64,000 nt of DNA, from the NCBI RefSeq assembly GCF_008831285.2, contig NC_045147.1, forward strand, positions 3,496,001 to 3,560,000. The letters run 5' to 3'. The notes under the pieces were generated by a model, which was not told where the DNA came from, ran no database searches, and saw only the letters and a program-made list of their open reading frames with translations. Made by a program: the position numbers and the translations under genes. Origin of the DNA: Nymphaea colorata (taxonomy: Eukaryota > Streptophyta > Magnoliopsida > Nymphaeales > Nymphaeaceae). Below, one piece after another: positions 22,297-33,931 of this stretch (position 1 is its first letter; each line of letters opens with the position of its first letter).

Positions 22297-23436
22297 CTTC
22301 CTCCCAACTAGCAGTGCCATATATTACACTCTAAATGAATCGAGTATTAGTAAACTGTCAAATGAACACTTATTTCAGTGTAATTGCCAACTTCGTAATT
22401 CCAAATGTCCTCTTTGTGGATGGGATGAAAAATTAAGATATTTTAGTTAACACTTGCTTCCTTAACAAAAGAGATTGATGGCTGGGATTTTTTTCCAACT
22501 TCTAATAATGACTTTTATGGCTCCAGCCATTGCCCGTCAACCATTAAAAAAAATTGTTTTTATTTATTTTCTTTCTTTACAAAAAACATAGTGCATAGTT
22601 ATCAAATGCTTTCACAAATATTTTGTGAATTTATCTCAATTTTTGCGGCACATACATGGCTTACCAAACAACTTTTATGGGGTCCTTTGGTAGTAGAGAC
22701 ATTTTGTGAGTGTCTCATGAATTTATCCAAAAGATTGAGGCCTGTTTATCGAATGCTAAAACTATCGTTTTATGAACATGCTACAATATTTGGGGTAGTT
22801 CATGAGACACTTACAAAGTGTTGCTGCTGCCAAACTACCCTTATAAGTATGGAGAAAGCAGAATTTGCTGCTTTTTTTCCAATGTTATAAAATTATTTAT
22901 GAGCCGATAAGCGGTTGAATCGGCCTCTATCACTTAATACAGTCGAACAAGATGTGTCATTTTGGTTTTGTATAAGAAACAAAAATTGATATCTATAACA
23001 CTCACGATTAATATAAGAAGCTGAGTAATTAATGGGGTGTTAGACAAAATTTGTGGCATCTTAATTAGCAGGATTTATGGGAGTGGCTTTAGAAGTGCGA
23101 TCATCAAGGCAACTGTATATGGATCCAATTTTAGTCCCTTATTTTATCTATTTTAATTTATCTTATGGATATCCAAGCCACTGAACTTTAAAATATATGG
23201 TGGTACAAGAGAAATGTGAAGGGGTCAAGTCCAAAGTTCACCATTAATTTATTTCCTGAGATTTTACATGGTTTTGCTATAGTAAGGTTCGCTGGCTAGG
23301 GCTCTTTGGTCTCATTAAAAAAGTTAGTTAAAAAATACAAGTAACAGTTTTAAGTAGTTTAGAATGTAAAATATGATCCTTTCAAGGCACTTATATTGAA
23401 AATCCGTGCATCAGTCACCAAGTAATAGGTTGAAAT
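22297..23436. other. Intergenic segment upstream of hevein-like promoter 2
   Basis: No gene recognised. It lacks the ~0.3 kb that U1 has at 14010-14380. The 99-codon frame at 22591-22890 is closed earlier in U3 by a one-base insertion, which argues against coding. Confidence 0.55.
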
Positions 23437-24044
23437 CTTGTTCTCAAGTTAACAAAATTTTTGTACTGGCCTCAAAGGCTTCTTGTTCTCAAACTGGGAA
23501 TACTTAGGGGATCTCGCGACGGTTTTCAACGTCGATCGGGACTCAAGTCTCAACATTGATCGGGGTACTCAAGTCCCCCCGTGCTTCTTCCTTTCCTTCC
23601 TTCCCACCAGGAGCGGAGGGAAGGGGGCAGCAAGGGTCTTGGCCCCCGTCAGATTTTAAAAATTTTAAAATTTGTATATAAATTTAAAAAAATATATTAT
23701 AATATATATTTCAAATCACGTTTTACTGATGGTTTTGACCGTTGGCAGCCATAAATTTTTTATTGGGTGTTTCATGGAAATTAGTAAAACCTTTATTAAG
23801 AAATGACAAGTAGTAGTCATCTTTTGTGGCGGCTAAGTCCAAAGATTCAAAAATAATTGTAGTCTTTTATAGGTTTTACGTTATCCATGGATTGAAGACG
23901 ACTTCAAGGGTCGAAAACCAAAGGCTAGCCACCAACATGTTGCCCTTAACTCCAATATAAATAGGTGAGCCAAGGTAGCATTACTCATGAGCATTTATCC
24001 CAATCATAAGCTCTAGCTAGAGAAAGTGAGATTATACATATCAG
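23437..24044 (+). promoter_or_regulatory. Promoter and 5' leader of hevein-like gene 2
   Basis: TATA box 'tataaata' at 23956-23963. The upstream W-box-like TTGACC and the 9-codon upstream frame are kept (one codon changed relative to copy 1). Identical to copy 3 apart from isolated bases. Confidence 0.6.
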
Positions 24045-24275
24045 ATGGAAGGAGGGAAGGGAAGAAGCGGCGGTGCATCGGTGCCACTTATGATCATGGT
24101 GTTACTTGTGCTGGTTGTAGGGGCAATGGTTATGCCTGTTGCAGAGGCTCAATGCCAGAACGGGCCTTGCTGCGGTGCACTGGGTAACAACCAAGTGGAC
24201 TGCAAAACAATAAATCCCAACTATTGCTGCAGCAAATTTGGCTACTGTGGCAGTGGCCCTGCGTATTGCGGGTGA
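24045..24275 (+). CDS. Hevein-like cysteine-rich secreted peptide, copy 2
   Basis: 76-codon gene, identical in protein to copy 3 and differing from copy 1 only at S12, V32 and L46, all outside the cysteines and aromatic contact residues. Signal sequence at residues 14-35, eight-cysteine mature peptide of 41 residues ending in the CCSKFGYCGSGPAYCG chitin-binding core. The TATA box and two AATAAA signals (24334-24339, 24390-24395) are intact, so the copy is likely expressed. The mild substitutions leave the fold-determining residues unchanged, consistent with maintained function, but the small number of changes does not prove selection. Confidence 0.85.
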   Translation: MEGGKGRSGGASVPLMIMVLLVLVVGAMVMPVAEAQCQNGPCCGALGNNQVDCKTINPNYCCSKFGYCGSGPAYCG

Positions 24276-24460
24276 GCTTTTTAGCTCTAATGTTATGCCA
24301 TTGTCAGGCTTATAAGACGGTCTTGTGGCTATGAATAAAGCAGCTAGCTAAGCTGGTGGTAAGTTCCGGGTCAGCTCCAGTACTGCTTAAATAAAGCAGT
24401 GTATGCACCGTCTTGTTTGATGATGTAATATCTATTTGTGGAATCTCATAATGACACGTT
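24276..24460 (+). terminator. 3' UTR / polyadenylation region of hevein-like gene 2
   Basis: Two AATAAA signals at 24334-24339 and 24390-24395 with the same downstream T/G-rich sequence as copy 1. Confidence 0.6.
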
Positions 24461-24710
24461 ATATGTGTTTGTTGTGATTGCATTGTGTCCTTCCATTGGC
24501 TTTAGAGAAATTTTAAAGCTAAATATGTGTCGTCTTTTATGGTTGCATGAAATTGGTCATCGATTCACGGATTTAAGATCCAAGGTTGCATTAAAAGACG
24601 TGCTTTAGAAGACTAGGATCTTTGGAACGTGGAATAAAAACTGTTGATTTAACATCGGATGGAAGAGACAAAGGGTTTCATTAATTTACTGCTAATTATT
24701 TTTTGAGTCA

Positions 24711-24725
24711 TTATTATTATTATTA

Positions 24726-24756
<31 letters not shown>
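24711..24756. repeat. (ATT)n microsatellite, U2
   Basis: ATT run interrupted once by 'gtt'. The interruption is shared with U3 and absent in U1. Confidence 0.95.
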
Positions 24757-24846
24757 AAAAGCAGAAGTATTCACGGTCGATATCTTGGTCACCCCTTAGG
24801 GGACTAAATGCCAAGTTGTGGGTCTCTGACTAATTTGGAGGATATT

Positions 24847-25237
24847 ATCGAACATCTTCTACAGGCATACGAACACGTGTAACTGCGTAGGTGATCCATT
24901 TATTAACATTTTTTTTATCATCATTAGTTGCCCAACTTCTTGCATTGATTTTACAATAAATCTTGTTTTCCATGAGAGAGCGAAACGTATTAAGATTACT
25001 CACCGTTATGTGCATGAGAAACTTCAAACCAATAAGATAGACACTGCATTTGCTAAAAGCAAAATATTGACTAAAAACTTTCAAAGTAGTAATTAGTAAA
25101 CATCAATTGAATGTATGGTTGTAATGACATCTCCACCCTTTGGTGAGTGTTGAAAGACGGGATTCGTTTGAAGGATGAAATCTCTCGTCCTTACCTTTTA
25201 GGATACATCAGTGAAAATATAATTGTGGCACCATGAA
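24847..25237 (+). pseudogene. copia RNase H end plus LTR start (R1, U2)
   Basis: Counterpart of 16620-17010. The pol C-terminal fragment is at 24971-25095, ending in TAG, and is followed by the LTR start and the hAT MITE. Confidence 0.7.
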
Positions 25238-25690
25238 TAGGCCTGGGCATCGGGCCGGGCTGCCGCCGGCCCGGCCCGGTTGGGCCCGGGTCTGGGCTGG
25301 GAAAAACCTGGTCCGGGCAAGCCCGATTCAGCACGTTTAGATTAAAAAAATATTTTTTTTTAATTTTTTGCAAACCCTCCTCCTCCTCTACCCGTCCGTC
25401 CTCCTCCTCCGCCCGTCCCTCCTCCTTCTCCGCCCATCCCCCTCCTCCTCACCCCCCCCCCCCCCCCCACACACAACCTCCTCTGCCTCTCCTTCTTCCC
25501 CCTTCCCCTCCGGCTCTCCTTCTTCCCCCTTCCCCCCTCTCCTTCCCCCCTCCCCTCCTCCCCTCTCCTTCCCCCTTCCCCTCCTCCCTCTCTCCTTCCC
25601 CGCCTTCCCCCATTGGGCCCTGGTTTCTGGCCCGACGGGCCGACCCGGGCCGGGCCGCGCCGAGCCGGCCCAGCCCGATGCCCACCCCTG
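25238..25690. mobile_element. ~450-bp GC/CT-rich hAT-type MITE, U2 copy
   Basis: Target duplication 'accatgaa' at 25230-25237 and 25691-25698. It differs from the U1 copy mainly in the length of the C-runs in the interior. Minus-strand Gly/Glu/Arg-rich frames are artefacts of the CT-rich tract. Confidence 0.88.
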
Positions 25691-25698
25691 ACCATGAA

Positions 25699-26834
25699 TG
25701 TTGTTTGTGAGGATGCATAACTGATCCCTTTACTAACGTATTCTCTCGTTTTAATAAAAAAAAAAACATCAGTTGCCCAATTTCTTGCAATGATTTTATA
25801 ATATTTCTTGTTTTCCATGAGAGTGCGAAGCATAACAAGATTGATTGTCATTATGCATGTGTGCGGGAAAATTCAAATCAGTGAGGTAGAGACTGCATTT
25901 GCTAAAAGAGAAAATAATCTTGCAAATGCATTGAGTAAAAGCTTCCAGAAGTAAAAATATCTATTGCGTGTATGGTTGTAATGACATCTACAATGCACTT
26001 GATGGTGAGTGTTGAAAGATACAATTGCTTTGAAGACTGATGACATCTCTCATCCTTATCTTTTAGGATTTCTAGATGTGGTTTTAGATATCGCTTAATC
26101 GTCAAAAACTATCAGTCATTGAATAGACTGGCATGAGGCTTCACGACATCGCGAGGATAATGTAGGTCAACATTAGATAGAACTATGTAAAAGTGAGTTA
26201 ATTGTTTTTGTGATGCATGTAAATTAAGCCGTTGACCATGCTGTCTAATGTATCCACCCTGGATCTGCTGGAATCCTCCACTAAACACTGAGAAGCCATG
26301 GAGAGCCTTCTAAGAAAAGTTAAAGTAAAACGAAGCACAACCTCCAATATGGCTGAAACAATCAGTCAGTTCTGTCTTTATAAATGTTCTAGTCATATTT
26401 TCATATGAAGATCTTCCCAAGCCCCATGCATTCATAGCAAACAGACTTGATGTCATTCCTTCTTCCCAGCCTGCCATGCTAGCGCTCCCAAAAAATTGGG
26501 TCTTGGGTAAATTCTCAAAGGAACACTTACCTTCTTATTGCCAAGTTCCTAATACTTATACGTTCTTTTTTTGTGATGGGATGAAGATCTTGATCTTTTA
26601 ATTTGTGGTACCTTGTCAGAAGATATTTAGGGTTGAGACTGCAAAAAAATATCAACAAGTAGATAATAGTTGTTTTAAAAGAAATTAAGGTTCATGAAGC
26701 GGACACCTTGAAAATCTTGGATTGAGACATTTACTCAATTATCATTTCAACCACCAGTCATATATATTCTCCTTGAAAATCCAAAACAAATGTGGCCAAA
26801 AATAAGTGCTGGTATGAAATAAGATTGTAATTTG
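25699..26834 (+). pseudogene. copia pol end plus LTR start (R2, U2) and unit tail
   Basis: Counterpart of 17469-18604: R2 pol end at ~25815-25960, then LTR-like sequence, then the diverged tail ending at the unit junction near 26834. The MITE empty site recurs at 26655-26690. No gene. Confidence 0.65.
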
Positions 26835-27628
26835 CTCTATTGTAGTTGTCATCAACCGTCAAAGTCATTGAATAAACCGTCCTGTGGATATATAGCCTTA
26901 TCGTGGATAATACGGGTCAACATTAACGTTGGTGGATTTATGACTTTATGTACTTCATAGATGTTAGTTCGTCTTTTTGTACTACTTCATTTGTGACTTG
27001 AATCTCAAATAGCGTGGATAGTTCAAGGCTAGAACCAATTGAGTTCAAGTTACAGACCTAATTGTGAGGTTCCTTCCTCCCTACTAGCCATTCTCTAGCA
27101 ATCTAAGGTTGTGTTTGTTTTACCATGGATTAATATCTATGGTGATCTAAGATCCCTAGGACCCCATCTGATATAAGACCCATGCTTTTTAAAATGAAAT
27201 TCATGCTACTGAGAGCTTTAGTTTGTTTAAACTGAGGATCTCTCAAAACACACTGTTTGATGTAGCCTCGGATATGCAACCCACATGAATTGAGTGTTTG
27301 GTAAAATTTAAATGAACACTTACCTATGTGTTGCCAAGTTTGATATGTTCACTTTGTTGATGGGATGAAAATCATGATCTTTAAACTCATGTTTCCTTAA
27401 CAAAAGAGATTTGTGGCTGGGATTTCTTTCCAACTTCAGACCATGACTTTTATACCCCAACCATTGCCCACTAACCATAAGAATTTGTTTTTATTTTTTT
27501 CCTTTTATGAAAACGTAGAGGGTAGTGATTAAATGGACATGGCAGCATTTCTATGCAGAACGGCCGTGGTTCAATCACGAGTACTTAATGAGAGAAATAT
27601 CATCAAGTAAATAATGGTTGGTCAAAAC

Positions 27629-27804
27629 CAGTGGCGGAGCCAAAAATTTCTGTCTAAGGACCACTCTAAGCTTAAATTCGAACTTTAAGGGACACTCATA
27701 TTAAAAACTGAAAATTAATGAAGTTTTCATATATAAATAAAGTAAATTTTATGGGCTGGTGTGGGCAATTGGCCCACACCAGCTACAACATAGCTTCTCC
27801 ACTG
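27629..27804. mobile_element. 176-bp hAT-type MITE, copy 4
   Basis: Target duplication 'gtcaaaac' at 27621-27628 and 27805-27812. Same as copy 3, with the hairpin intact. Confidence 0.85.
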
Positions 27805-28150
27805 GTCAAAACAAATTAAGATGCATGAAGAGGATGCCTGGAAAATCTAGTCTGGTGGCATTGATCATATATATTCCCATGCAAAAGCCACAATAAGTGC
27901 ATCTACATTATAAGAATTTTTTTTTTTAAGAAAGCTAAGTAAATTAGTTTGAGAATTTCCACTGGACATGGTAATTAGTTGTGCAGTTTGAATGCCAACT
28001 TGTAAGTGTAAAGACAGAAGTTTATGGCCTATAAGTACCACTTTTTACCTACGCTAGCTATTTGTTCATAATTTTTTTTTTTTAAATCAGTGGCACAAAC
28101 TATGTCATAAACTATCAGATAAGTTCCACATGCATTTCTCTTCTCTAATG

Positions 28151-28460
28151 CTTCTTGTTTCACAAGCTAACAAAATTTCAATATGGGCTTCAAAGGTGCG
28201 TATTTCATGTTTCATAGAAAGCAATACCTTTATTAAGATAATTATAAAATGTAATCTTTTTTAGTAATTACTAAAAGTCCAAGCCAAAGTATTCAAAAAT
28301 AATTGTGGCATTTAAGCTTTATTTTTTCTGCCATCATGCGATGTCAATCAAATGGTGGAGATAGCTTAATCTTGTCATCCAAAGATGAGTTCAAGGGACG
28401 AAAACCATAGACTACCCATCATCGGTTTCAATTTGTAGGCAGCCTAGTAAACAGTTGCAT
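28151..28460 (+). promoter_or_regulatory. TATA-less promoter relative (copy 4)
   Basis: U3 counterpart of 19921-20230. No TATA box and no following peptide gene. Confidence 0.6.
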
Positions 28461-28937
28461 GGCTACTTAATTTGCTAGTAGTTATACTTCATAAGCTGCC
28501 ATTGCATTCGTTTTGTGATCTTTCTAGTTTCAGCTTAACATATTTATCTTCATAGTTCTGTTAGATCATATTAATGGTGCTTATTGCTTGGTTTAGTTAG
28601 ACATAGTGAAGAAAATTGAGCTTCTTCTACATTCTCGAACTTTTCTCTGAACAAAATTTTTGGTTATGCCAGACACCTCATTGTAGGAGCAAATTCTTAG
28701 AGCTTTGGGGGTGCCATTCTTCCCACTGGTGCGTCTACTCTGTGAGGACCTTCAGTTTTTTTAAAAAACAAAAAAAAACTTATTTTCATCTAATTTTAAA
28801 AAAGCCTTCAAGAACTGGTTTTCTGGTTCTTTGTTTTAAAGTCTGTATGAAGAAATATCTCCACAAAAGTTGAAAAATTCATGTTTTAGAATCTAGGGGT
28901 AATTTTTGATATCCTTGAAAAGGGTTTTACTTCTCTA

Positions 28938-30526
28938 ACAACGTAGCTTTCAAACAAGCCCTATTTTGCTGGATTTGAGCACCAATTGCCATCCTAAGTT
29001 CCCCATTTTCAGAAACTTGTTGAGAAATCCTTGCCATACAATTGTAGGGGCATTTTAGGAATTTAATTAGTTACCTTATTTTTTTTAATATCTACCAATT
29101 AGAATAGGTTTATTGTTATTATTTGTTTTGGTTGTAGTTTATTGACTTTTTTTTTCTTGCTTTAACCACTTATTTTGCGCCTCTTCTAGGATTCATGAGT
29201 GGCAGAGTAGTCAAAGCACTTCAGGGTATATTTATTTTGTGCATTGGATTGTCTTCCTTTTGTGACTTTGCATAATTTTTTTAGTTTGAGTAACAAAGGA
29301 AATTTATATCTTATCCATTTTTATTTTGGATCATGATTATCTGAGATCTTGTTGTTTATGAATCGAACCCGACTTATCACCACTTTTTGTGTAGATCTGA
29401 GAATTTAATTGGTGTCCTACTGAGACGCAATAGAAGATAGCATCACAAAAGGCCAAAGATGGGCTGCGCGCACCATAAGGAGCCATGTGGCATAACATAG
29501 AAAATCACATTTTGCATGAGAAAGTGAAAGACATCAATACTCATTGCCATTATGTGCAGAAGAAAGTCGAAGGAGATGGAGACCCCATTTGATAAAAACA
29601 AAATCATTTTTCAAATTCATTGACCGAAAGTTCGCCGACAGAAAATTTCAAAAAATATCAATTGCATGTAATGGATGGTGTTGAAAGGTACAATTCAGAT
29701 GAAGATAGATGAAACTTCTCATGCTTGTCTTTCAGGAAGTGTGGATGTGGTTCCGGATATCGCCTAAATTTATACAATATTTTTTTTATTACAAAATTTT
29801 TTCTGGCCAATCACTTGTTTCTCAGTGCCTTATTTTTTCGTCCTTTGTTTCTACCATAAAGGGCTTGCAATCTACCAAATAAATGATAATCAGGCATGAC
29901 ACTATCGTAGTCGCCAATAAACCATCACATGCATTGAGTAAGCCAGTATGAGGCTCAACATGTTCCCCGTGGATGTTTCCCTTGGATAATATAGGTCAAC
30001 ATTGGGTTGAATAACATAAATGTGTTGTCTATGTGTGCTCATGTGTGGCTTGAAACTCCCGATGCAAATTGTTGGGAGAGAGGACTCCCATAACCTGGGG
30101 GCGGAGGCAGTTGTGGGGCACCATGTGGACAACCTACAAAAAATTCTTATTTTTATATTGATACTTCACATAAATTTTATTTATTTACATGTTGGTATTT
30201 CTTAAAACCCGACTAGGCTCAACTACATAATGGGTGTTAAATTATAATGAGAAAGTAGTTAAACAAGTAGCAACTGAACAAGTTAATGAGTTAAATGAAT
30301 TAAGAGTTAAACAAAATGAGACTTGCTTAACATAAATGAGCTAAACGAGTTGATTAAGAGTTAAACAAAATGAGACTTGCTTAACATAAATGAGCTAAAC
30401 GAGTCGAGTCCAATGTTGACGTTGTATCCTCAAGTCAAGCTTCAGCTTGTTCTATCGAGCTCAAGTTTTCTGAGTCGAGCTCAAGCTGGCCCAACTTGAA
30501 CTCGACTCGGCTGGTGTGCCGCCTTA
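28938..30526. mobile_element. Decayed copia LTR/pol-end and hAT end block (U3)
   Basis: Counterpart of 20708-22296. Pol end ~29492-29670, LTR start 'tgttgaaagg' at 29679, hAT right end finishing at 30526. It shares the 33-bp deletion and the 54-bp tandem duplication with U2. Confidence 0.6.
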
Positions 30527-31665
30527 CTTCCTCCCAACTAGCAGTGCCATATATTACACTCTAAATGAATCGAGTATTAGTAAACTCTCAAATGAACACT
30601 TATTTCAGTGTAATTGCCAACTTCGTAATTCCAAATGTCCTCTTTGTGGATGGGATGAAAAATTAAGATATTTTAGTTAACACTTGCTTCCTTAACAAAA
30701 GAGATTGATGGCTGGGATTTTTTTCCAACTTCTAATAATGACTTTTATGGCTCCAGCCATTGCCCGTCAACCATTAAAAAAAATTGTTTTTATTTATTTT
30801 CTTTCTTTACAAAAAACATAGTGCATAGTTATCAAATGCTTTCACAAATATTTTGTGAATTTATCTCAATTTTTGCGGCACATACATGGCCTACCAAACA
30901 ACTTTTATGGGGTCCTTTGGTAGTAGAGACATTTTGTGAGTGTCTCATGAATTTATCCAAAAGATTGAGGCCTGTTTATCGAATGCTAAAACTATCGTTT
31001 TATGAACATGCTACAATATTTGGGGTAGATTCATGAGACACTTACAAAGTGTTGCTGCTGCCAAACTACCCTTATAAGTATGGAGAAAGCAGAATTTGCT
31101 GCTTTTTTTCCAATGTTATAAAATTATTTATGAGCCGATAAGCGGTTGAATCGGCCTCTATCACTTAATACAGTCGAACAAGATGTGTCATTTTGGTTTT
31201 GTATAAGAAACAAAAATTGATATCTATAACACTCACGATTAATATAAGAAGCTGAGTAATTAATGGGGTGTTAGACAAAATTTGTGGCATCTTAATTAGC
31301 AGGATTTATGGGAGTGGCTTTAGAAGTGCGATCATCAAGGCAACTGTATATGGATCCAATTTTAGTCCCTTATTTTATCTATTTTAATTTATCTTATGGA
31401 TATCCAAGCCACTGAACTTTAAAATATATGGTGGTACAAGAGAAATGTGAAGGGGTCAAGTCCAAAGTTCACCATTAATTTATTTCCTGAGATTTTACAT
31501 GGTTTTGCTATAGTAAGGTTCGCTGGCTAGGGCTCTTTGGTCTCATTAAAAAAGTTAGTTAAAAAATACAAGTAACAGTTTTAAGTAGTTTAGAATGTAA
31601 AATATGATCCTTTCAAGGCACTTATATTGAAAATCCGTGCATCAGTCACCAAGTAATAGGTTGAA
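30527..31665. other. Intergenic segment upstream of hevein-like promoter 3
   Basis: No gene recognised. Counterpart of 22297-23436 with isolated differences, for example 'gtagattcatg' here against 'gtagttcatg' in U2. Confidence 0.55.
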
Positions 31666-32276
31666 ATCTTGTTCTCAAGTTAACAAAATTTTTGTACTGG
31701 CCTCAAAGGCTTCTTGTTCTCAAACTGGGAATACTTAGGGGATCTCGCGACGGTTTTCAACGTCGATCGGGACTCAAGTCTCAACATTGATCGGGGTACT
31801 CAAGTCCCCCCGTGCTTCTTCCTTTCCTTCCTTCCCACCAGGAGCGGAGGGAAGGGGGCAGCAAGGGTCTTGGCCCCCGTCAGATTTTAAAAATTTTAAA
31901 ATTTGTATATAAATTTAAAAAAAATATATTATAATATATATTTCAAATCACGTTTTACTGATGGTTTTGACCGTTGGCAGCCATAAATTTTTTATTGGGT
32001 GTTTCATGGAAATTAGTAAAACCTTTATTAAGAAATGACAAGTAGTAGTCATCTTTTGTGGCGGCTAAGTCCAAAGATTCAAAAATAATTGTAGTCTTTT
32101 AAAGGTTTTACGTTATCCATGGATTGAAGACGACTTCAAGGGTCGAAAACCAAAGGCTAGCCACCAACATGTTGCCCTTAACTCCAATATAAATAGGTGA
32201 GCCAAGGTAGCATTACTCATGAGCATTTATCCCAATCATAAGCTCTAGCTAGAGAAAGTGAGATTATACATATCAG
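31666..32276 (+). promoter_or_regulatory. Promoter and 5' leader of hevein-like gene 3
   Basis: TATA box 'tataaata' at 32188-32195, same leader and upstream ATG as in copy 2. Confidence 0.6.
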
Positions 32277-32507
32277 ATGGAAGGAGGGAAGGGAAGAAGC
32301 GGCGGTGCATCGGTGCCACTTATGATCATGGTGTTACTTGTGCTGGTTGTAGGGGCAATGGTTATGCCTGTTGCAGAGGCTCAATGCCAGAACGGGCCTT
32401 GCTGCGGTGCACTGGGTAACAACCAAGTGGACTGCAAAACAATAAATCCCAACTATTGCTGCAGCAAATTTGGCTACTGTGGCAGTGGCCCTGCGTATTG
32501 CGGGTGA
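32277..32507 (+). CDS. Hevein-like cysteine-rich secreted peptide, copy 3
   Basis: 76 codons, protein identical to copy 2. It has a signal sequence (14-35), eight cysteines in the mature 41 residues, and the CCSKFGYCGSGPAYCG core with conserved serine and aromatic residues. The promoter and both AATAAA signals (32566-32571, 32622-32627) are intact. Because U2 and U3 are so similar, copies 2 and 3 probably arose by a very recent unequal exchange and should be expressed alike. The predicted role, as for copy 1, is secretion and chitin binding in defence, inferred only from the domain. Confidence 0.85.
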   Translation: MEGGKGRSGGASVPLMIMVLLVLVVGAMVMPVAEAQCQNGPCCGALGNNQVDCKTINPNYCCSKFGYCGSGPAYCG

Positions 32508-32690
32508 GCTTTTTAGCTCTAATGTTATGCCATTGTCAGGCTTATAAGACGGTCTTGTGGCTATGAATAAAGCAGCTAGCTAAGCTGGTGGTAAGTTCCG
32601 GGTCAGCTCCAGTACTGCTTAAATAAAGCAGTGTATGCACCGTCTTGTTTGATGATGTAATATCTATTTGTGGAATCTCATAATGACACG
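32508..32690 (+). terminator. 3' UTR / polyadenylation region of hevein-like gene 3
   Basis: AATAAA at 32566-32571 and 32622-32627, same arrangement as in the other copies. Confidence 0.6.
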
Positions 32691-32941
32691 TTATATGTGT
32701 TTGTTGTGATTGCATTGTGTCCTTCCATTGGCTTTAGAGAAATTTTAAAGCTAAATATGTGTCGTCTTTTATGGTTGCATGAAATTGGTCATCGATTCAC
32801 GGATTTAAGATCCAAGGTTGCATTAAAAGACGTGCTTTAGAAGACTAGGATCTTTGGAACGTGGAATAAAAACTGTTGATTTAACATCGGATGGAAGAGA
32901 CAAAGGGTTTCATTAATTTACTGCTAATTATTTTTTGAGTC

Positions 32942-32957
32942 ATTATTATTATTATTA

Positions 32958-32988
<31 letters not shown>

Positions 32989-32989
32989 A
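32942..32989. repeat. (ATT)n microsatellite, U3
   Basis: ATT run with one 'gtt' interruption, like U2. Confidence 0.95.
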
Positions 32990-33078
32990 AAAGCAGAAGT
33001 ATTCACGGTCGATATCTTGGTCACCCCTTAGGGGACTAAATGCCAAGTTGTGGGTCTCTGACTAATTTGGAGGATATT

Positions 33079-33469
33079 ATCGAACATCTTCTACAGGCAT
33101 ACGAACACGTGTAACTGCGTAGGTGATCCATTTATTAACATTTTTTTTATCATCATTAGTTGCCCAACTTCTTGCATTGATTTTACAATAAATCTTGTTT
33201 TCCAAGAGAGAGCGAAACGTATTAAGATTACTCACCGTTATGTGCATGAGAAACTTCAAACCAATAAGATAGAGACTGCATTTGTTAAAAGCAAAATATT
33301 GACTAAAAACTTTCAAAGTAGTAATTAGTAAACATCAATTGAATGTATGGTTGTAATGACATCTCCACCCTTTGGTGAGTGTTGAAAGACGGGATTCGTT
33401 TGAAGGATGAAATCTCTCGTCCTTACCTTTTAGGATACATCAGTGAAAATATAATTGTGGCACCATGAA
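33079..33469 (+). pseudogene. copia RNase H end plus LTR start (R1, U3)
   Basis: Counterpart of 16620-17010, with the pol end at ~33203-33327. Single-base changes against U2 alter codons without effect on its pseudogene status. Confidence 0.7.
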
Positions 33470-33923
33470 TAGGCCTGGGCATCGGGCCGGGCTGCCGCCG
33501 GCCCGGCCCGGTTGGGCCCGGGTCTGGGCTGGGAAAAACCTGGCCCGGGCAAGCCCGATTCAGCACGTTTAGATTAAAAAAATATTTTTTTTTAATTTTT
33601 TGCAAACCCTCCTCCTCCTCTACCCGTCCGTCCTCCTCCTCCGCCCGTCCCTCCTCCTTCTCCGCCCATCCCCCTCCTCCTCACCCCCCCCCCCCCCCCA
33701 CACACAACCTCCTCTGCCTCTCCTTCTTCCCCCTTCCCCTCCGGCTCTCCTTCTTCCCCCTTCCCCCCCTCTCCTTCCCCCCTCCCCTCCTCCCCCTCTC
33801 CTTCCCCCTTCCCCTCCTCCCTCTCTCCTTCCCCGCCTTCCCCCATTGGGCCCTGGTTTCTGGCCCGACGGGCCGACCCGGGCCGGGCCGCGCCGAGCCG
33901 GCCCAGCCCGATGCCCACCCCTG
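33470..33923. mobile_element. ~450-bp GC/CT-rich hAT-type MITE, U3 copy
   Basis: Target duplication 'accatgaa' at 33462-33469 and 33924-33931. Same ends as the U1 and U2 copies; homopolymer lengths differ slightly. Confidence 0.88.
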
Positions 33924-33931
33924 ACCATGAA

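Larger units (their letters stand above)
18605..26834. repeat. Array unit U2
   Basis: 8230-bp tandem unit nearly identical to U3 (26835-35059); by eye only about 15-25 single-base differences and a few homopolymer changes were noticed. It begins at the same 'ctctattgtag' point as U1 and U3. Contents in order: MITE, promoter relative, LTR-like block, pol end, hAT end, promoter, hevein-like gene 2, ATT run, R1, hAT MITE, R2. Confidence 0.95.

Noticed and set aside
22591-22890. 99-codon frame in U2
   Set aside because: A single-base difference truncates it to 71 codons in U3, and U1 has a different upstream sequence. No protein similarity was seen.
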